Positions 46,650 through 57,847 of a DNA stretch of 64,000 nucleotides are shown here, piece after piece. Within the stretch, counting starts at the first letter, position 1. Every line of letters starts with the position of its first letter. The stretch lies in contig NZ_QUHV01000006.1 in assembly GCF_003479805.1 (NCBI RefSeq), positions 62,001-126,000 of the forward strand, given 5' to 3'. Both the position numbers and the translations under genes were made by a program. This DNA comes from Collinsella sp. AF08-23 (lineage in GTDB: Bacteria > Actinomycetota > Coriobacteriia > Coriobacteriales > Coriobacteriaceae). The notes under the pieces are model-generated. The model worked only from the letters and a program-made list of their open reading frames with translations, made no database searches and had not been told where the DNA came from.

Positions 46650-48020
46650 CTAACGCCGCAGAAGGCCGGCGACCTCCCCCGCCAGCGTGATGGTACCAGC
46701 CGCGACCAGCTCCAGCCCGGAAGCAGTTGCCCAATCGAGCGCAGATGCGACGTCCTCAAAGACGGAAAGCACATCCCCCTCATCGCGGCCCAGCTCACCA
46801 AGCTTGGCTCGCACGAGATCCGCGAGTTCCCCCGCGGGCATCGCACGGTCGCTCGCGGTCTGCGCGATGACGATTTGAGGAAACGCCGGCACGAGCACAT
46901 CGACGATGCCCGACACATCCTTGTCGGAAAGAGCGGCGATGAGCAGGGCGGGTCGATTGGACATGCAGGGCTCCACCTCGTTGAGTGCGCGCACAAAGTT
47001 CTCGCAACTCTGAGGATTGTGGCAGGCGTCGACGAGCACCAACGGGTCGGTGCGGGCCACATCGAAGCGGCCCGGTATGGGACAGGAGTCGAGGCTTCTC
47101 TCGAGCGCGCCGACGTTCAGAGCGCATCCAAGGTATCCCTCGGCCAACGCGATGGCACACGCGGCGTTTTGCGGCTGATATGCAGGTTTGCGCATGTCCA
47201 CGCGATATTCCGCGCGGGGGGTCCGGGTGCGAAACGACACGACGCCCCCAATGCGATCGGGCTCGCGGAGCGTCTCGTGCGAAACGACCCAGGGCGTCAC
47301 GCCACATGCAGCGCAGCGCTCGTCCATGACGCGCTGGACCTCCGGCACATGCGTACCCTCGCCCAAAACCACAAAGCGACCCGGCTTGATGACCGCCGCC
47401 TTCTCGCACGCGATCTGCCCGAGCGTGTCACCCAGAATACGCGTATGGTCGAGGCCGATGCCCGTGATCGCGACGGCAACGGGATCAGTCGCGCTCGTGG
47501 CGTCCCAGCGCCCGCCCAGGCCGACCTCGAGCACCGCCACGTCAACGCGGGCCTCCGCGAACACCACCATCGCCGCCACGGTCAGCAGGTCGAACGGCGT
47601 GATCGTGTAGGATGGCTCCCCGGCGGCGACGCGATGCGCGTTCACCCGACGACCCGCCTCAGCCGCGACGGACACGCCATGTGCGAACTCTGAGGGCTTG
47701 ACCACGGCGCCGTCGACCTCCATGCGCTCCTCGTAGCGCACCAGCTGGGGAGACGTGTACAGGGCGGTTCGCTTGTCCTCGCCACGCAGGATGGCCGCGG
47801 CAAAGCGCGTGGTGGATGTCTTGCCGTTCGTTCCGGCGACCTGAATGCAATCGAAGTGCTCATCGGGGCGCTCAAGCTCCTCGAGCATATCGACCACCGT
47901 CTCGAGCAGCGGGCCCGCGTCGCCGGAGATCTTGCCGGTATCGGCAGCGATGGCAACCGCGTCATCATAGGCGAGCTCGGCCACTTCGAACGGAACGCTA
48001 TAGACTCCCTGGCGCTTCAT
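46650..48020 (-). CDS. folC: Folylpolyglutamate synthase / dihydrofolate synthase
   Basis: 456 residues, AGGAGGG before ATG 48020. Mur-ligase-like ATP enzyme that adds glutamate to folates and possibly to dihydropteroate. The P loop is IQVAGTNGKTSTTRFAAAIL. Further motifs are TSPQLVRYEERMEVDG, VLEVGLGGRWDATSATDPVA and LVLVDACHNPQSCENFVRAL. The start lies nine bases after the stop of the formate/nitrite channel gene, so the two form an operon, although no functional link between them is obvious beyond one-carbon metabolism. Confidence 0.93.
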   Translation of the reverse strand: MKRQGVYSVPFEVAELAYDDAVAIAADTGKISGDAGPLLETVVDMLEELERPDEHFDCIQVAGTNGKTSTTRFAAAILRGEDKRTALYTSPQLVRYEERMEVDGAVVKPSEFAHGVSVAAEAGRRVNAHRVAAGEPSYTITPFDLLTVAAMVVFAEARVDVAVLEVGLGGRWDATSATDPVAVAITGIGLDHTRILGDTLGQIACEKAAVIKPGRFVVLGEGTHVPEVQRVMDERCAACGVTPWVVSHETLREPDRIGGVVSFRTRTPRAEYRVDMRKPAYQPQNAACAIALAEGYLGCALNVGALERSLDSCPIPGRFDVARTDPLVLVDACHNPQSCENFVRALNEVEPCMSNRPALLIAALSDKDVSGIVDVLVPAFPQIVIAQTASDRAMPAGELADLVRAKLGELGRDEGDVLSVFEDVASALDWATASGLELVAAGTITLAGEVAGLLRR

Positions 48021-48029
48021 GCAGCCCTC

Positions 48030-48839
48030 CTAATTGCGATCTTCGCGGCCGTACACAAACCAGTACGCGGCAGCGATCGCGACGCCGCCCACGATATTGC
48101 CAAGCGTGACGAACACGAGATTAGAGGCAACCCCCAGCACCACCACGGACGAACCGCCCCACAACGCCTCGATAACCAAGCCAAGCGGGAGAAAGAACAT
48201 GTTCGCGACCGAGTGCTCAAAACCCAGGACCACAAAGGCGACCACGGGCAGTATGGCGGCAGCGAGCTTGTCACACACCGTCTTGCCAGCGCTGCCCATC
48301 CACACGGCAAGGCAAACGAGCACGTTGCACAGGATGCCGCGCGAGAACGCGACGACCGGACTTAAGGACGCCTTAGATGCCGCGACCGAGCAAGCAAGCT
48401 CGCCGACGGCTCCTCCCTGCATCTCGGCAAAGCCCGAAACGAGGAGCAACACGACCACCAAAAGGGCTCCCACGGCGTTGCCCGCGTACACAATCGCCCA
48501 TTTACGCAGCATACGAACGAGCGGATACCGCCCATCGAGCGCGCCGATAACCATGAGGCAGTTACCGGTGAACAACTCGGCACCGGCAACGAGCACCAAA
48601 AACAGGCCCAGGCAGAACGCGAGACCGCCCAAAACGAGCGAGATGGTCGGGGAAAGCGACACATCGGACCGTACCATGAGCATGAACGACGCGCCCAGGG
48701 CCACAAATGCGCCGGCTAGGATCGCCAAAACGAACGCCCGACCGCGCGTGAGACGCGCCTTGGCAAAGCCGATATGGACGAATGCCTCTTGCGTCTTCGC
48801 CGGTGGAAGCATCACCGTGCCGTTTTCGTTATCTGCCAT
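48030..48839 (-). CDS. Formate/nitrite transporter family channel
   Basis: 269 residues from ATG 48839 (GGGAGGG upstream). A pentameric channel of the FocA/NirC/HSC family moving formate, nitrite or hydrosulfide. Six membrane segments are visible. Supporting motifs are FVHIGFAKARLTRGRAFVLA, GAELFTGNCLMVIGALDGRY, RGILCNVLVCLAVWMGSAGK and GFEHSVANMFFLPLGLVIEA, which contains the conserved pore His. The sequence does not settle which anion is carried. It is the first gene of a pair with folC. Confidence 0.92.
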   Translation of the reverse strand: MADNENGTVMLPPAKTQEAFVHIGFAKARLTRGRAFVLAILAGAFVALGASFMLMVRSDVSLSPTISLVLGGLAFCLGLFLVLVAGAELFTGNCLMVIGALDGRYPLVRMLRKWAIVYAGNAVGALLVVVLLLVSGFAEMQGGAVGELACSVAASKASLSPVVAFSRGILCNVLVCLAVWMGSAGKTVCDKLAAAILPVVAFVVLGFEHSVANMFFLPLGLVIEALWGGSSVVVLGVASNLVFVTLGNIVGGVAIAAAYWFVYGREDRN

Positions 48840-48928
48840 ATGTGCCCTCCCCATACTACCGGCACTGGCCCCAATTGCATCCGGGGCGCAGCTGGGGAGT
48901 AACCTATCTCAGTTGTATCCATGTCTAG

Positions 48929-49028
48929 GGTTTTCCAGGTGCCCCAAATCCGGCCGAACGTAAAGGCGCGGTGTACGGACGTACATAAGCCTTTAGGTTC
49001 GACCGGAGATGGGGTGTCTGGGAAAGCC
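48929..49028. repeat. 100-base imperfect inverted repeat downstream of valS
   Basis: The left arm (48929-48967, starting GGTTTTCCAGGTGCCCCAAA) and right arm (48989-49028, ending GGGGTGTCTGGGAAAGCC) pair along about 39 positions with few mismatches, around a loop containing GTACGGACGTAC. It ends two bases beyond the valS stop codon. The ends match the infB-associated unit at 10098-10197, which has the same length. Confidence 0.85.
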
Positions 49029-49030
49029 GA

Positions 49031-51742
49031 CTATGCGAAGTCCTCAAGCTGCGCCTTGATGGCAGCGATGGTCTCCACCAGCTCAGCGGCACGCTCGCGC
49101 TTCTTGGCAACGACCTCGGGGGCGGCCTTCGCCACAAACCCCTCGTTGCCGAGCATACGCTCGGCGCCTGCGAGCTCCTTCTCGGCAGCCTTCAATTCCT
49201 TCTCCATGCGGGCGCGTTCGGCGTCGAAATCGACAAGATCACCCATGACGACGTAGGCGTCGAAATCCGGACCAGCGAGAGCGATGGCCTTCTCGGGCTT
49301 CACGAACTCGTCGGCCGTGAGAACCACGAGCTCGCTCACATTGGCCAATCCGCGGATGAAGTCGGCCATGCCGATAATGTCTTCGGCAACCTCGGCAGTG
49401 CCGGCCTTGACCTCGCAGCGCAACTCCTGCTTGGGGGAGATGCGATAGCGGGCGCGCGTGGAACGAACATCGGACACGAGTGCGCGCGCAAGTTCGAACG
49501 TGCGCTCGGCGGGCTCGTCGATGAAACGGGCGAGGTCCGCAGGCTCGGGCCAGGAGGCGATCATGAGAGCCTCGGCGCGCTCAATCGAACCGTCCTCGTT
49601 CACGTCGAGCCAGCTTGCGGGCATCTGGTCCCAAATGGCCTCGGTCACGAACGGCATGAGCGGGTGCATCAGGCGCAGAGAGGCGTCGAGGACGAACATG
49701 AGGTTGCGCTGGGCCTGGAGGCGCGCCGCGTCATCCTTAAGACGGGTCTTGGTGACCTCGACGTACCAGTCGCAGACCTCGTTCCAGAAGAAGTTCTGAA
49801 CACCGCGCGCCATCTCGCCGAACGTATAGTGCTCAATGCCCTCGGTGACGAGTTGGGCGGCCTTCGCGAGGCGGCTGAACATCCAGGCGTCGGCAGCGGT
49901 CTCGGCAACCGGCTCGCCCGGGGTGTAGCCATCCATGTTCATAAGCAGGAACCGGCTCGCATTCCAGATCTTGGTGACGAAGGAGCGGGCCTGTTCGGTG
50001 CGGGCGGAACCCTTGAGCGCCTTGGTCTTCTTGTCGATGTCGGCGTCGAACTTGACGTCCTGGTTGGTGGTGCACAGCGTGAGCAGGTTGAAACGCATGG
50101 CGTCGGCGCCGTACATGTCGATGAGGTCCATGGGATCCACACCGTTGCCCTTGGACTTGGACATGCGGCTGCCGTCCTTGGCAAGGATCGTCGGGTAGAT
50201 CACGACATCGTGGAACGGCACCTCGTCGAGGAAGTACAGGGAGCTCATGACCATGCGGGCAACCCACAGCGCGATGATGTCGCGTGCGGTGACGAGCGCC
50301 GTAGTGGGGTGATGACCCTCGAGCTGCTCGGGGTGCTGCGGCCACCCTTGCGTGGCAAAGGTCCACAGCTGGGAGCTAAACCAGGTGTCGAGCACGTTCT
50401 CGTCCTGGTGAACGTGGGTGCAGCCGCACTTGGGGCAGACGGTGACGTCGTCCATGCAGGCGTCTTCCCAACCGCATTCCTCGCAGTAGAACACGGGGAT
50501 ACGATGACCCCACCACAGCTGGCGGGAGATGCACCAATCTTTCAGGTTCTCCATCCAGGTGGTGTAGGTGTCGGTCCAGCGGGCGGGGTGGAAGGTCACG
50601 CGACCGTCGCGCACAGCGTCGAGCGCAGGGGCCTTCAACTTGTCGACCGCGACGAACCACTGCTCGGAGAGCCAGGGCTCGAGCGTGTTATCGCAGCGGT
50701 AGCAGTGCATGACGGAGTGATCGTGCTCTTCGATATGGTCGAGCAGGCCGTGCTCCTCGAACCAAGCGAGGACAGCCTCGCGGCACTCGTCGCGGGTCAT
50801 TCCGGTGAACTCACCGTAGCCCTCGACCACCACGGCATGCTCGTCGAAGATGTTGATCTTCTCCAGGCCGTGGGCCTCGCCCATCGCGTAGTCGTTGGGG
50901 TCGTGCGCCGGGGTAACCTTGACGAAGCCGGAGCCGAAGTTCGGATCCACATGCCAGTCGTCGAAGATGGGAATCTCGCGGTCCACGATCGGGAGTTTGA
51001 CGGTCTTGCCCACGAAGGCAGCCTTCTCGGGATCCTTGCTGGACACGGCGATACCGGTATCGCCCAGCATGGTCTCGGGGCGCGTGGTGGCCACGACGAT
51101 GTACTCCTGGCCGTTGACGGGCTCGGTCAGCGGGTAGCGGAGGTGCCACAGGTGGCCCTTCTCGTCCTTGTACTCGGCCTCATCGTCGGAGATGGCGGTG
51201 GTGCAGCTGGGGCACCAGTTAACGATGCGCTTGCCACGGTAGATCAGGCCATCGTGGTACCAATCACAGAAGACCTTGCGCACCGCCTCGGCGTACTCGT
51301 CGTCCATGGTGAAGCGCTCGCCGTCGAAATCGACGGAGCAGCCCATACGCTTGATTTGCTCGACGATGGTGCCGCCGTACTCGTGCGTCCAATCCCAACA
51401 GGCATCGATGAACTTGTCACGCCCGATCTCCAAGCGGGAGATGCCCTCGGACTTGAGCTTCTTATCGACCTTGGTCTGGGTGGCGATACCCGCGTGGTCG
51501 GTGCCGAGAATCCAACGCGTGGAGCGACCGCGCATGCGGGCCATGCGAACAATGGCGTCCTGAATGGAGTCGTCGGTGGCGTGGCCCATGTGAAGGATGC
51601 CCGTCACGTTGGGCGGCGGGATGGTGACGGTGCAGTCGCCCACGCCCTCGCGGCGCTTGTAGTAGCCGCCATCGAGCCACTTCTTGAGGATCACCGGCTC
51701 ATTGACCGCCGGATCGTAATTCTTGGGCATCTCTTCTGCCAT
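49031..51742 (-). CDS. valS: Valyl-tRNA synthetase
   Basis: 903 residues from ATG 51742 (AAGGA upstream). Class I synthetase for tRNA-Val with editing of threonine. The HIGH-type motif is PPPNVTGILHMGHATDDSIQ. The Rossmann insertion carries the editing site (TTRPETMLGDTGIAV). A zinc-ribbon pair (CPSCTTAISDDE; CEECGWEDACMDDVTVCPKC) is present, and the KMSKS-type motif is SRMSKSKGNGVDP. A C-terminal coiled coil (ERARMEKELKAAEKELAGAE) is typical of ValRS. The gene follows clpX by 22 bases. Confidence 0.97.
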   Translation of the reverse strand: MAEEMPKNYDPAVNEPVILKKWLDGGYYKRREGVGDCTVTIPPPNVTGILHMGHATDDSIQDAIVRMARMRGRSTRWILGTDHAGIATQTKVDKKLKSEGISRLEIGRDKFIDACWDWTHEYGGTIVEQIKRMGCSVDFDGERFTMDDEYAEAVRKVFCDWYHDGLIYRGKRIVNWCPSCTTAISDDEAEYKDEKGHLWHLRYPLTEPVNGQEYIVVATTRPETMLGDTGIAVSSKDPEKAAFVGKTVKLPIVDREIPIFDDWHVDPNFGSGFVKVTPAHDPNDYAMGEAHGLEKINIFDEHAVVVEGYGEFTGMTRDECREAVLAWFEEHGLLDHIEEHDHSVMHCYRCDNTLEPWLSEQWFVAVDKLKAPALDAVRDGRVTFHPARWTDTYTTWMENLKDWCISRQLWWGHRIPVFYCEECGWEDACMDDVTVCPKCGCTHVHQDENVLDTWFSSQLWTFATQGWPQHPEQLEGHHPTTALVTARDIIALWVARMVMSSLYFLDEVPFHDVVIYPTILAKDGSRMSKSKGNGVDPMDLIDMYGADAMRFNLLTLCTTNQDVKFDADIDKKTKALKGSARTEQARSFVTKIWNASRFLLMNMDGYTPGEPVAETAADAWMFSRLAKAAQLVTEGIEHYTFGEMARGVQNFFWNEVCDWYVEVTKTRLKDDAARLQAQRNLMFVLDASLRLMHPLMPFVTEAIWDQMPASWLDVNEDGSIERAEALMIASWPEPADLARFIDEPAERTFELARALVSDVRSTRARYRISPKQELRCEVKAGTAEVAEDIIGMADFIRGLANVSELVVLTADEFVKPEKAIALAGPDFDAYVVMGDLVDFDAERARMEKELKAAEKELAGAERMLGNEGFVAKAAPEVVAKKRERAAELVETIAAIKAQLEDFA

Positions 51743-51764
51743 GAGTGTCCTTCCTATGGATACG

Positions 51765-53183
51765 TTAGTCCAGGTCGATGTCGGATCCCTCGTAAACGCG
51801 GCGGGGTTGCTCGTCGCCATGAACAGCGGCGGCGGTCACCACAACCTGGCTCACGCCCTGCTCGCTCGGCAGGTCGAACATCGTCTGCTGGAGCAGCTCC
51901 TCGCAGATGCTGCGCAGGCCGCGAGCGCCCGTCTTGCGGGCAAGTGCCTTCTTGGCGATCTCGTGCAGAGCCTCGGCCTCGAACACGAGCTCGACGCCCT
52001 CCATGGCAAACATGCGGCGATACTGCTTGACCACGGCGTTCTTGGGCTCCGTGAGGATGCCCACCAGGTCATCTTCGGAGAGGGCCTGGGTCTGGGTGAT
52101 CACCGGAGTACGGCCAATGAACTCGGGGATCATGCCAAAGTTGTTGAGGTCCTCGGGAAGCACCTGCTTAAGGAGCACATTCTCGTCCTTTGACGTGGGG
52201 CCGGCGATCTCGGAATTGAAACCGACGCCCTGGTTTCCCACGCGGTCGGAGATGATCTTGTCGAGTCCCACGAACGCGCCACCGCAGATGAACAAGATGT
52301 TCGTGGTGTCGATCTGGAGCAGCTCCTGCTGAGGGTGCTTGCGTCCGCCCGTGGGCGGGACGCTCGCGACGGTACCCTCAAGGATCTTGAGGAGCGCCTG
52401 CTGCACGCCCTCACCGGAGACGTCGCGCGTAATGGAGAGGTTCTCCGCCTTGCGTGCGATCTTGTCGATCTCGTCGACGTAGATGATGCCGATCTGCGCG
52501 CGATCGATATCGCCGTCGGCGGCGGTGATGAGCTTGAGCAGGATGTTCTCGACGTCCTCGCCCACATAGCCCGCCTCGGTGAGCGCCGTGGCATCGGCGA
52601 TGGCGAACGGGACCTCGAGCACGCGGGCGAGCGTCTGGGCGAGCAACGTCTTGCCGGTGCCGGTGGGACCGAGCAGCAAGATATTGCTCTTGGCAAGCTC
52701 GACATCTTCGTCCAGGGACGCAGCGTGGGCACCACGGGCAGCGGCATCCGACGCATCCCCCTCGAGCACGCGACGATAGTGGTTGTACACCGCCACGGAC
52801 ATGGCGCGCTTAGCGTCCTCCTGACCCATGACGTACTGCGACAGGGCATCATAGATCTCATGCGGCGTGGGAACACGCGTAATGAGCTTTGAGGCAGTCT
52901 CGCGCATGGTCGGCGCGGGAGCCTCCTCTGCCGGAGGCTCCACCGTGGCAGCCCCATCCTGTTGAGCAGCGTAAGCGGCCCCAAAGGCGCGCATCATCTC
53001 GTCCTGGGCAAAGGACTGCTCGAGAATCTCATTGCACGCCTCAACGCACTCGTCGCAGATGAACATGCCGTCGTGTCCGCGCACGAGCTTGCGCACCTGA
53101 TCTTGCGTCTTGCCGCAGAATGAGCAGCGGACCGGAACCTCACCATCGGAGCCCGGCGTACGGCCAAAGTCCTCCCCCGCCAT
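51765..53183 (-). CDS. clpX: ClpX ATPase subunit of ClpXP protease
   Basis: 472 residues. AAA+ unfoldase that feeds proteins to ClpP. The N-terminal zinc-binding domain uses C20, C23, C43 and C46 ([21 protein letters not shown]). Walker A is [11 protein letters not shown] and Walker [12 protein letters not shown]. The ClpP-binding loop is expected in the segment after [16 protein letters not shown]. The ATG shares one base with the clpP stop (TAATG), so the two are translationally coupled. It is longer than the usual 420 residues because of an Ala/Glu/Pro-rich linker at 70-95 and an insertion near 145-155. Confidence 0.97.
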   Translation of the reverse strand: MAGEDFGRTPGSDGEVPVRCSFCGKTQDQVRKLVRGHDGMFICDECVEACNEILEQSFAQDEMMRAFGAAYAAQQDGAATVEPPAEEAPAPTMRETASKLITRVPTPHEIYDALSQYVMGQEDAKRAMSVAVYNHYRRVLEGDASDAAARGAHAASLDEDVELAKSNILLLGPTGTGKTLLAQTLARVLEVPFAIADATALTEAGYVGEDVENILLKLITAADGDIDRAQIGIIYVDEIDKIARKAENLSITRDVSGEGVQQALLKILEGTVASVPPTGGRKHPQQELLQIDTTNILFICGGAFVGLDKIISDRVGNQGVGFNSEIAGPTSKDENVLLKQVLPEDLNNFGMIPEFIGRTPVITQTQALSEDDLVGILTEPKNAVVKQYRRMFAMEGVELVFEAEALHEIAKKALARKTGARGLRSICEELLQQTMFDLPSEQGVSQVVVTAAAVHGDEQPRRVYEGSDIDLD

Positions 53184-53803
53184 TAGCGCTCGCTCCCGGA
53201 GTCGTTGCGGGAGGTCACGATGCGGTCGATAAGGCCGTATTCGAGGGCTTGATCGGCGCGAAGGTAATGATCACGCTCGGTATCCTGTTCAACCTGCTCA
53301 AAAGGCTTGCCCGTGACATCGGCCAAAATGTGGTTGAGCGTGGTGCGCGTCTCGCGGATCTCGCGGGCGGCGATCTCAATCTCGGTCTGCTGGCCCTGGG
53401 CACCGCCGCTGGGCTGATGGATCATGATCTTGGAATGGGGCAGGCAGAAGCGCTTGCCCTTGGCACCGCTCGCAAGAAGAACCGCAGCCATTGACGCCGC
53501 CATGCCAACGCAGATGGTGGAAACATCGGGCTTGATGTAATTCATGGTATCCAGAATGGCAAGGCCCGAATAAACCTCACCGCCCGGCGAGTTGATGTAG
53601 AGCGAAATGTCCTTCTCGGCATCCTGGCTCTCAAGATGCAGCAGCTGGGCGATCACGAGGTTCGCGGTCACCGAATTGACCTCCTCGCCCAAAAAGACGA
53701 TGCGGTCGTTGAGCAGGCGCGAATAGATGTCGTAGCTGCGCTCTCCGCGAGGAGTCTGCTCGACGACGTAAGGCACGAGCGCAGAGTCGATGCGATGGAT
53801 CAT
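53183..53803 (-). CDS. clpP: ATP-dependent Clp protease proteolytic subunit
   Basis: 206 residues. Serine protease forming the double-heptamer chamber of ClpXP. The catalytic Ser is S104 in [20 protein letters not shown] and the catalytic His is H129 in [12 protein letters not shown], at the usual spacing; the Asp lies in the later helix region. [11 protein letters not shown] is the conserved oxyanion strand. AAGGGAG precedes ATG 53803. It follows tig by 230 bases, which contain a strong hairpin, and is coupled to clpX. Confidence 0.97.
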   Translation of the reverse strand: MIHRIDSALVPYVVEQTPRGERSYDIYSRLLNDRIVFLGEEVNSVTANLVIAQLLHLESQDAEKDISLYINSPGGEVYSGLAILDTMNYIKPDVSTICVGMAASMAAVLLASGAKGKRFCLPHSKIMIHQPSGGAQGQQTEIEIAAREIRETRTTLNHILADVTGKPFEQVEQDTERDHYLRADQALEYGLIDRIVTSRNDSGSER

Positions 53804-53902
53804 ATGGCTCCCTTCGGGATAAGACGCCGCGAATCGGCGCCTGAAGATGCTGTTTGGTCGTCATCGAGTGAACGCTGAAGAACATTTGGCACTCGATAGA
53901 AA

Positions 53903-53945
53903 CGTACGGTGCCCAATCCCGCCGAGCGCGATGGGGCACCGTACG
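53903..53945 (-). terminator. Hairpin between tig and clpP
   Basis: CGTACGGTGCCC and GGGGCACCGTACG form a long stem, followed on the minus strand by TTTCTATC. It lies 88 bases after the tig stop. It may end most tig transcripts or act as an attenuator, leaving clpP-clpX-valS to a promoter between 53804 and 53902. Confidence 0.7.
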
Positions 53946-54033
53946 CAAATCAGCCGTACAGCCGCTTATGATACGCCATTTTTGCCGAAGGCCATGCGAG
54001 AGCACAGAGTCCGGCGGGCGTGACGCAGATACG

Positions 54034-55329
54034 CTACTCGGCCTTGGCCTCAGCGGCGCGAGCGGCCTCGTCGACCTCGGTCACCTTAGCGTTCTCGACC
54101 AACCAGTCGACAGCCTTGGAACGACGAATGGAATCGCGGATGGCGGGCATGCGGCCCTCGGCGAGGAACTGAGCCTTGGAGGCTTCGACGTCCTCAACAC
54201 CAGCGCGCTCGAACTCGCCGTTGACATCCTCGTCGGTGACCTCGACCTTGAGCTCGCGAGCGAGCGCGTCGAGGGCGAGGGACTCGCGGGCAACGTCGTT
54301 GGCCTGACGGTGCAGGTCGGAGATGAACTCCTCAGAGCTGATGCGGTTGGCCTGCAGCCAGCCGTCGAGGCTCACGCCGCGAGCGGAGAGGCTCTGCAGG
54401 AAATTCTGGCCGAGCTCCTGGAAGACGGACTGCTCGTAGTCCTCGTCCATCTCGTCAAGCTGAAGACGCTCGGCGAGCTTGGCGACAGCGCGATTCTCCT
54501 TGAGCTGCGGGAGCTGGGAGGACTTGTCAGACTCGATCTCGAGCTTCACGGCGTCGCGCATGGCGTCAATGCCATCGAAGCCGAAGTTGGTCTTTGCGAA
54601 CTCATCGGTAAGCTCGGGGAGTTTGCGCTCCTTGACGCTCTTGACGGTGACCTCGACGGAAGCCTCCTCGGCACCCTCGACCTCTGGCGTCCAAGAAATG
54701 GTCTTGGTCTCGTCGACGTTCATGCCCATCAAGCCCTCGTCGAACTCCTTCGGCAGATTACCGGAACCCATGGCGATCATGCGGCCCTCGCCGGCGAGCG
54801 CCTCGGCGTTGGCGACGTTCTTGATGTCAACGGTCACATAATCGGCGGCCTCGACGCCACGCTCGACGTCCTCAAACGTGGCGTGGTAACCCATGAGCAT
54901 GTCGACCTGCTGGTCGATCTCGGCCTCGGTGACCTCCGCGGGAGGCATCTCGATCTCAACGGCATCGTAAGAGGAGAGCTCGGGGGTGGGGCGCAGGGTG
55001 AACTCGACCACATAGGTGTAGTCGGTGCCATCGACGCACAGGTCGATCTCCTGGTAATCGCCCTCCTTGACGGGAACGATGTCAAGCTCGTTGAGGACGT
55101 TGCCCTCGTTGGCGCCGATCAGCTCATTGGTGGCCTGCGCGAGCACGGCCTCCTTACCCAGGGCGGAGTCGATCACGGGACGCGGGGCCTTGCCGGCGCG
55201 AAAGCCGGGGAAACGGTACTTCTTGGCAGCCTCCTTGTAGGCCTTCTTGATGGCCGCGTCGACGTCGGCAGCCGGAATGGTGACCGTGGCGGTAAGCTTG
55301 GCGTCCTTCACGTCAGAAGTGATGTTCAA
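54034..55329 (-). CDS. tig: Trigger factor
   Basis: 431 residues from a TTG start at 55329. This start is chosen because GAGGAGG lies just upstream and the length is then normal; the frame continues into the tRNA-Leu gene, which cannot be coding. Ribosome-bound chaperone and prolyl isomerase. The N-terminal ribosome-binding domain contains YRFPGFRAGKAPRPVIDSAL (the GFRxGKxP motif). The FKBP-like domain follows at about 150-240, then the long helical C-terminal arms. It begins the tig-clpP-clpX order common in bacteria. Confidence 0.96.
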   Translation of the reverse strand: MNITSDVKDAKLTATVTIPAADVDAAIKKAYKEAAKKYRFPGFRAGKAPRPVIDSALGKEAVLAQATNELIGANEGNVLNELDIVPVKEGDYQEIDLCVDGTDYTYVVEFTLRPTPELSSYDAVEIEMPPAEVTEAEIDQQVDMLMGYHATFEDVERGVEAADYVTVDIKNVANAEALAGEGRMIAMGSGNLPKEFDEGLMGMNVDETKTISWTPEVEGAEEASVEVTVKSVKERKLPELTDEFAKTNFGFDGIDAMRDAVKLEIESDKSSQLPQLKENRAVAKLAERLQLDEMDEDYEQSVFQELGQNFLQSLSARGVSLDGWLQANRISSEEFISDLHRQANDVARESLALDALARELKVEVTDEDVNGEFERAGVEDVEASKAQFLAEGRMPAIRDSIRRSKAVDWLVENAKVTEVDEAARAAEAKAE

Positions 55330-55398
55330 CGTTCCTCCTCTAATACATGCCCGGCATATGTGGGTGCCGGGGTCCCTTTGGTACCTTGTGTGCGTGTG

Positions 55399-55482
<84 letters not shown>

Positions 55483-55960
55483 AGCTAGTCACACAGGCGA
55501 ACATAATAGCAAAAAGAACGGCTACGCGCTTGTCTGCAACAAGAAGCGTCAAAAACCCGCATCACAGCTGCACATACCTCAGCACATACCCCTTCCGTGC
55601 GCGCCAGCCGAGTAGTTCGCTCGAATAGCAGGAAAGGTACCGAAGACGCTACTAAGCAACTTCGAAGGCATAGTGTACGAAGAAGAGCCCTCTTTTATTT
55701 AACACCTGTTTGTTATCTCAGCGCTTCAAGGCGTTTTGCAACAGGTACCTTCCTCCAAAATGGTCCTTATCCGGACCCTAAGGTACATATTGTCGATATT
55801 TGTAAGTGTTTTTGCACGGACAACATTTTCGAGACGCCAGCGATCGGGACACCAAAGCGGGGCCCGCGCTTGAGCGCGGACCCCGCTTACGGTCAGGCGC
55901 TGCCAAACCGGTTAAGAGCGCAAGGACTAGGGGCTCCAGAAGCCCCAAGCCACGATGCTC
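55483..55960. other. Intergenic region between tRNA-Leu and gdhA
   Basis: No gene is supported. The promoter of the leftward tRNA-Leu should lie here (an AT-rich TATTAT appears at 55504-55509 on the minus strand, without a clear -35 partner). GGAAAGGTACC at about 55631 and GGTACCTTCC at about 55744 form a loose inverted pair. A GC-rich hairpin after gdhA is at 55855-55888. Confidence 0.45.
55855..55888 (-). terminator. GC-rich hairpin downstream of gdhA
   Basis: AAGCGGGGCCCGCGC and GCGCGGACCCCGCTT pair with one mismatch around a TTGA loop. It lies 70 bases after the gdhA stop, with only TTTGG following. The stem is nearly identical to the hairpin after guaB (19039-19075). Confidence 0.65.
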
Positions 55961-57361
<1,401 letters not shown>

Positions 57362-57447
57362 CTACGGCTGAATAGGGCAAAGGGGAAACGGAATGGACAT
57401 GTTTCCTAGCGGTTTCGATGCGATGAACGCTCAATTGCCGATGACCG

Positions 57448-57476
57448 TTGCCGAATGCACGCAGGTGCTCTATAAT
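57448..57476 (+). promoter_or_regulatory. Promoter of the tRNA-Pro/tRNA-Gly unit
   Basis: TTGCCG (57448-57453) and a perfect TATAAT (57471-57476) are separated by 17 bases. The first tRNA starts 54 bases downstream. A typical stable-RNA promoter. Confidence 0.85.
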
Positions 57477-57529
57477 CGCTAACGCCTTGGGACAAGCAGG
57501 GTCATGGTACCCCAGCTGCTCAGCACCTT

Positions 57530-57606
57530 CGGGACGTGGCGCAGTTTGGTAGCGCGCCTGCTTTGGGAGCAGGATGTCGCAGGTTCAAATCCTGTCGTCC
57601 CGACCA
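57530..57606 (+). tRNA. tRNA-Pro (TGG)
   Basis: Acceptor stem CGGGACG/CGTCCCG, anticodon stem CCTGC/GCAGG with loop TTTGGGA (anticodon TGG), and T arm GGTTCAAATCC are complete. CCA is encoded at 57604-57606. It is the first gene of a two-tRNA unit. Confidence 0.97.
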
Positions 57607-57611
57607 CATTC

Positions 57612-57685
57612 GCGGGCGTAGTTCATCGGTAGAACCTCAGCCTTCCAAGCTGATGAGGCGGGTTCGACTCCCGTCGCCCGCTCCA
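57612..57685 (+). tRNA. tRNA-Gly (TCC)
   Basis: Acceptor stem GCGGGCG/CGCCCGC, anticodon stem TCAGC/GCTGA with loop CTTCCAA (anticodon TCC), and T arm GGTTCGACTCC are complete. CCA is encoded at 57683-57685. Five bases separate it from tRNA-Pro. Confidence 0.97.
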
Positions 57686-57695
57686 GTAAAAGACG

Positions 57696-57734
57696 CAGGT
57701 CAGAGTTGTTAAAACCCTGGCCTGTTTTGTTTTT
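57696..57734 (+). terminator. Intrinsic terminator of the tRNA-Pro/Gly unit
   Basis: CAGG-t-CAG and CTG-g-CCTG form a stem with wobble positions, followed by TTTTGTTTTT. It lies 10 bases after tRNA-Gly. Confidence 0.8.
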
Positions 57735-57784
57735 CTGTTTTCATGGGACACGCCGATGGGGCACACTTGCGCAAAAATGCGACA

Positions 57785-57825
57785 GAAAACGCGGCGAGGA
57801 AGGCATGCCCCTTTGCCGCGTTTTC
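57785..57825 (-). terminator. Terminator downstream of the sialidase gene
   Basis: GAAAACGCGGC and GCCGCGTTTTC form a perfect 11-pair stem; the loop includes GGCATGCC. The A/T-rich foot of the stem supplies a T run in both directions, so it can serve the leftward sialidase gene. It lies 22 bases beyond the stop. Confidence 0.8.
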
Positions 57826-57847
57826 AGTCGAAAGCACTTAGCGCCGG

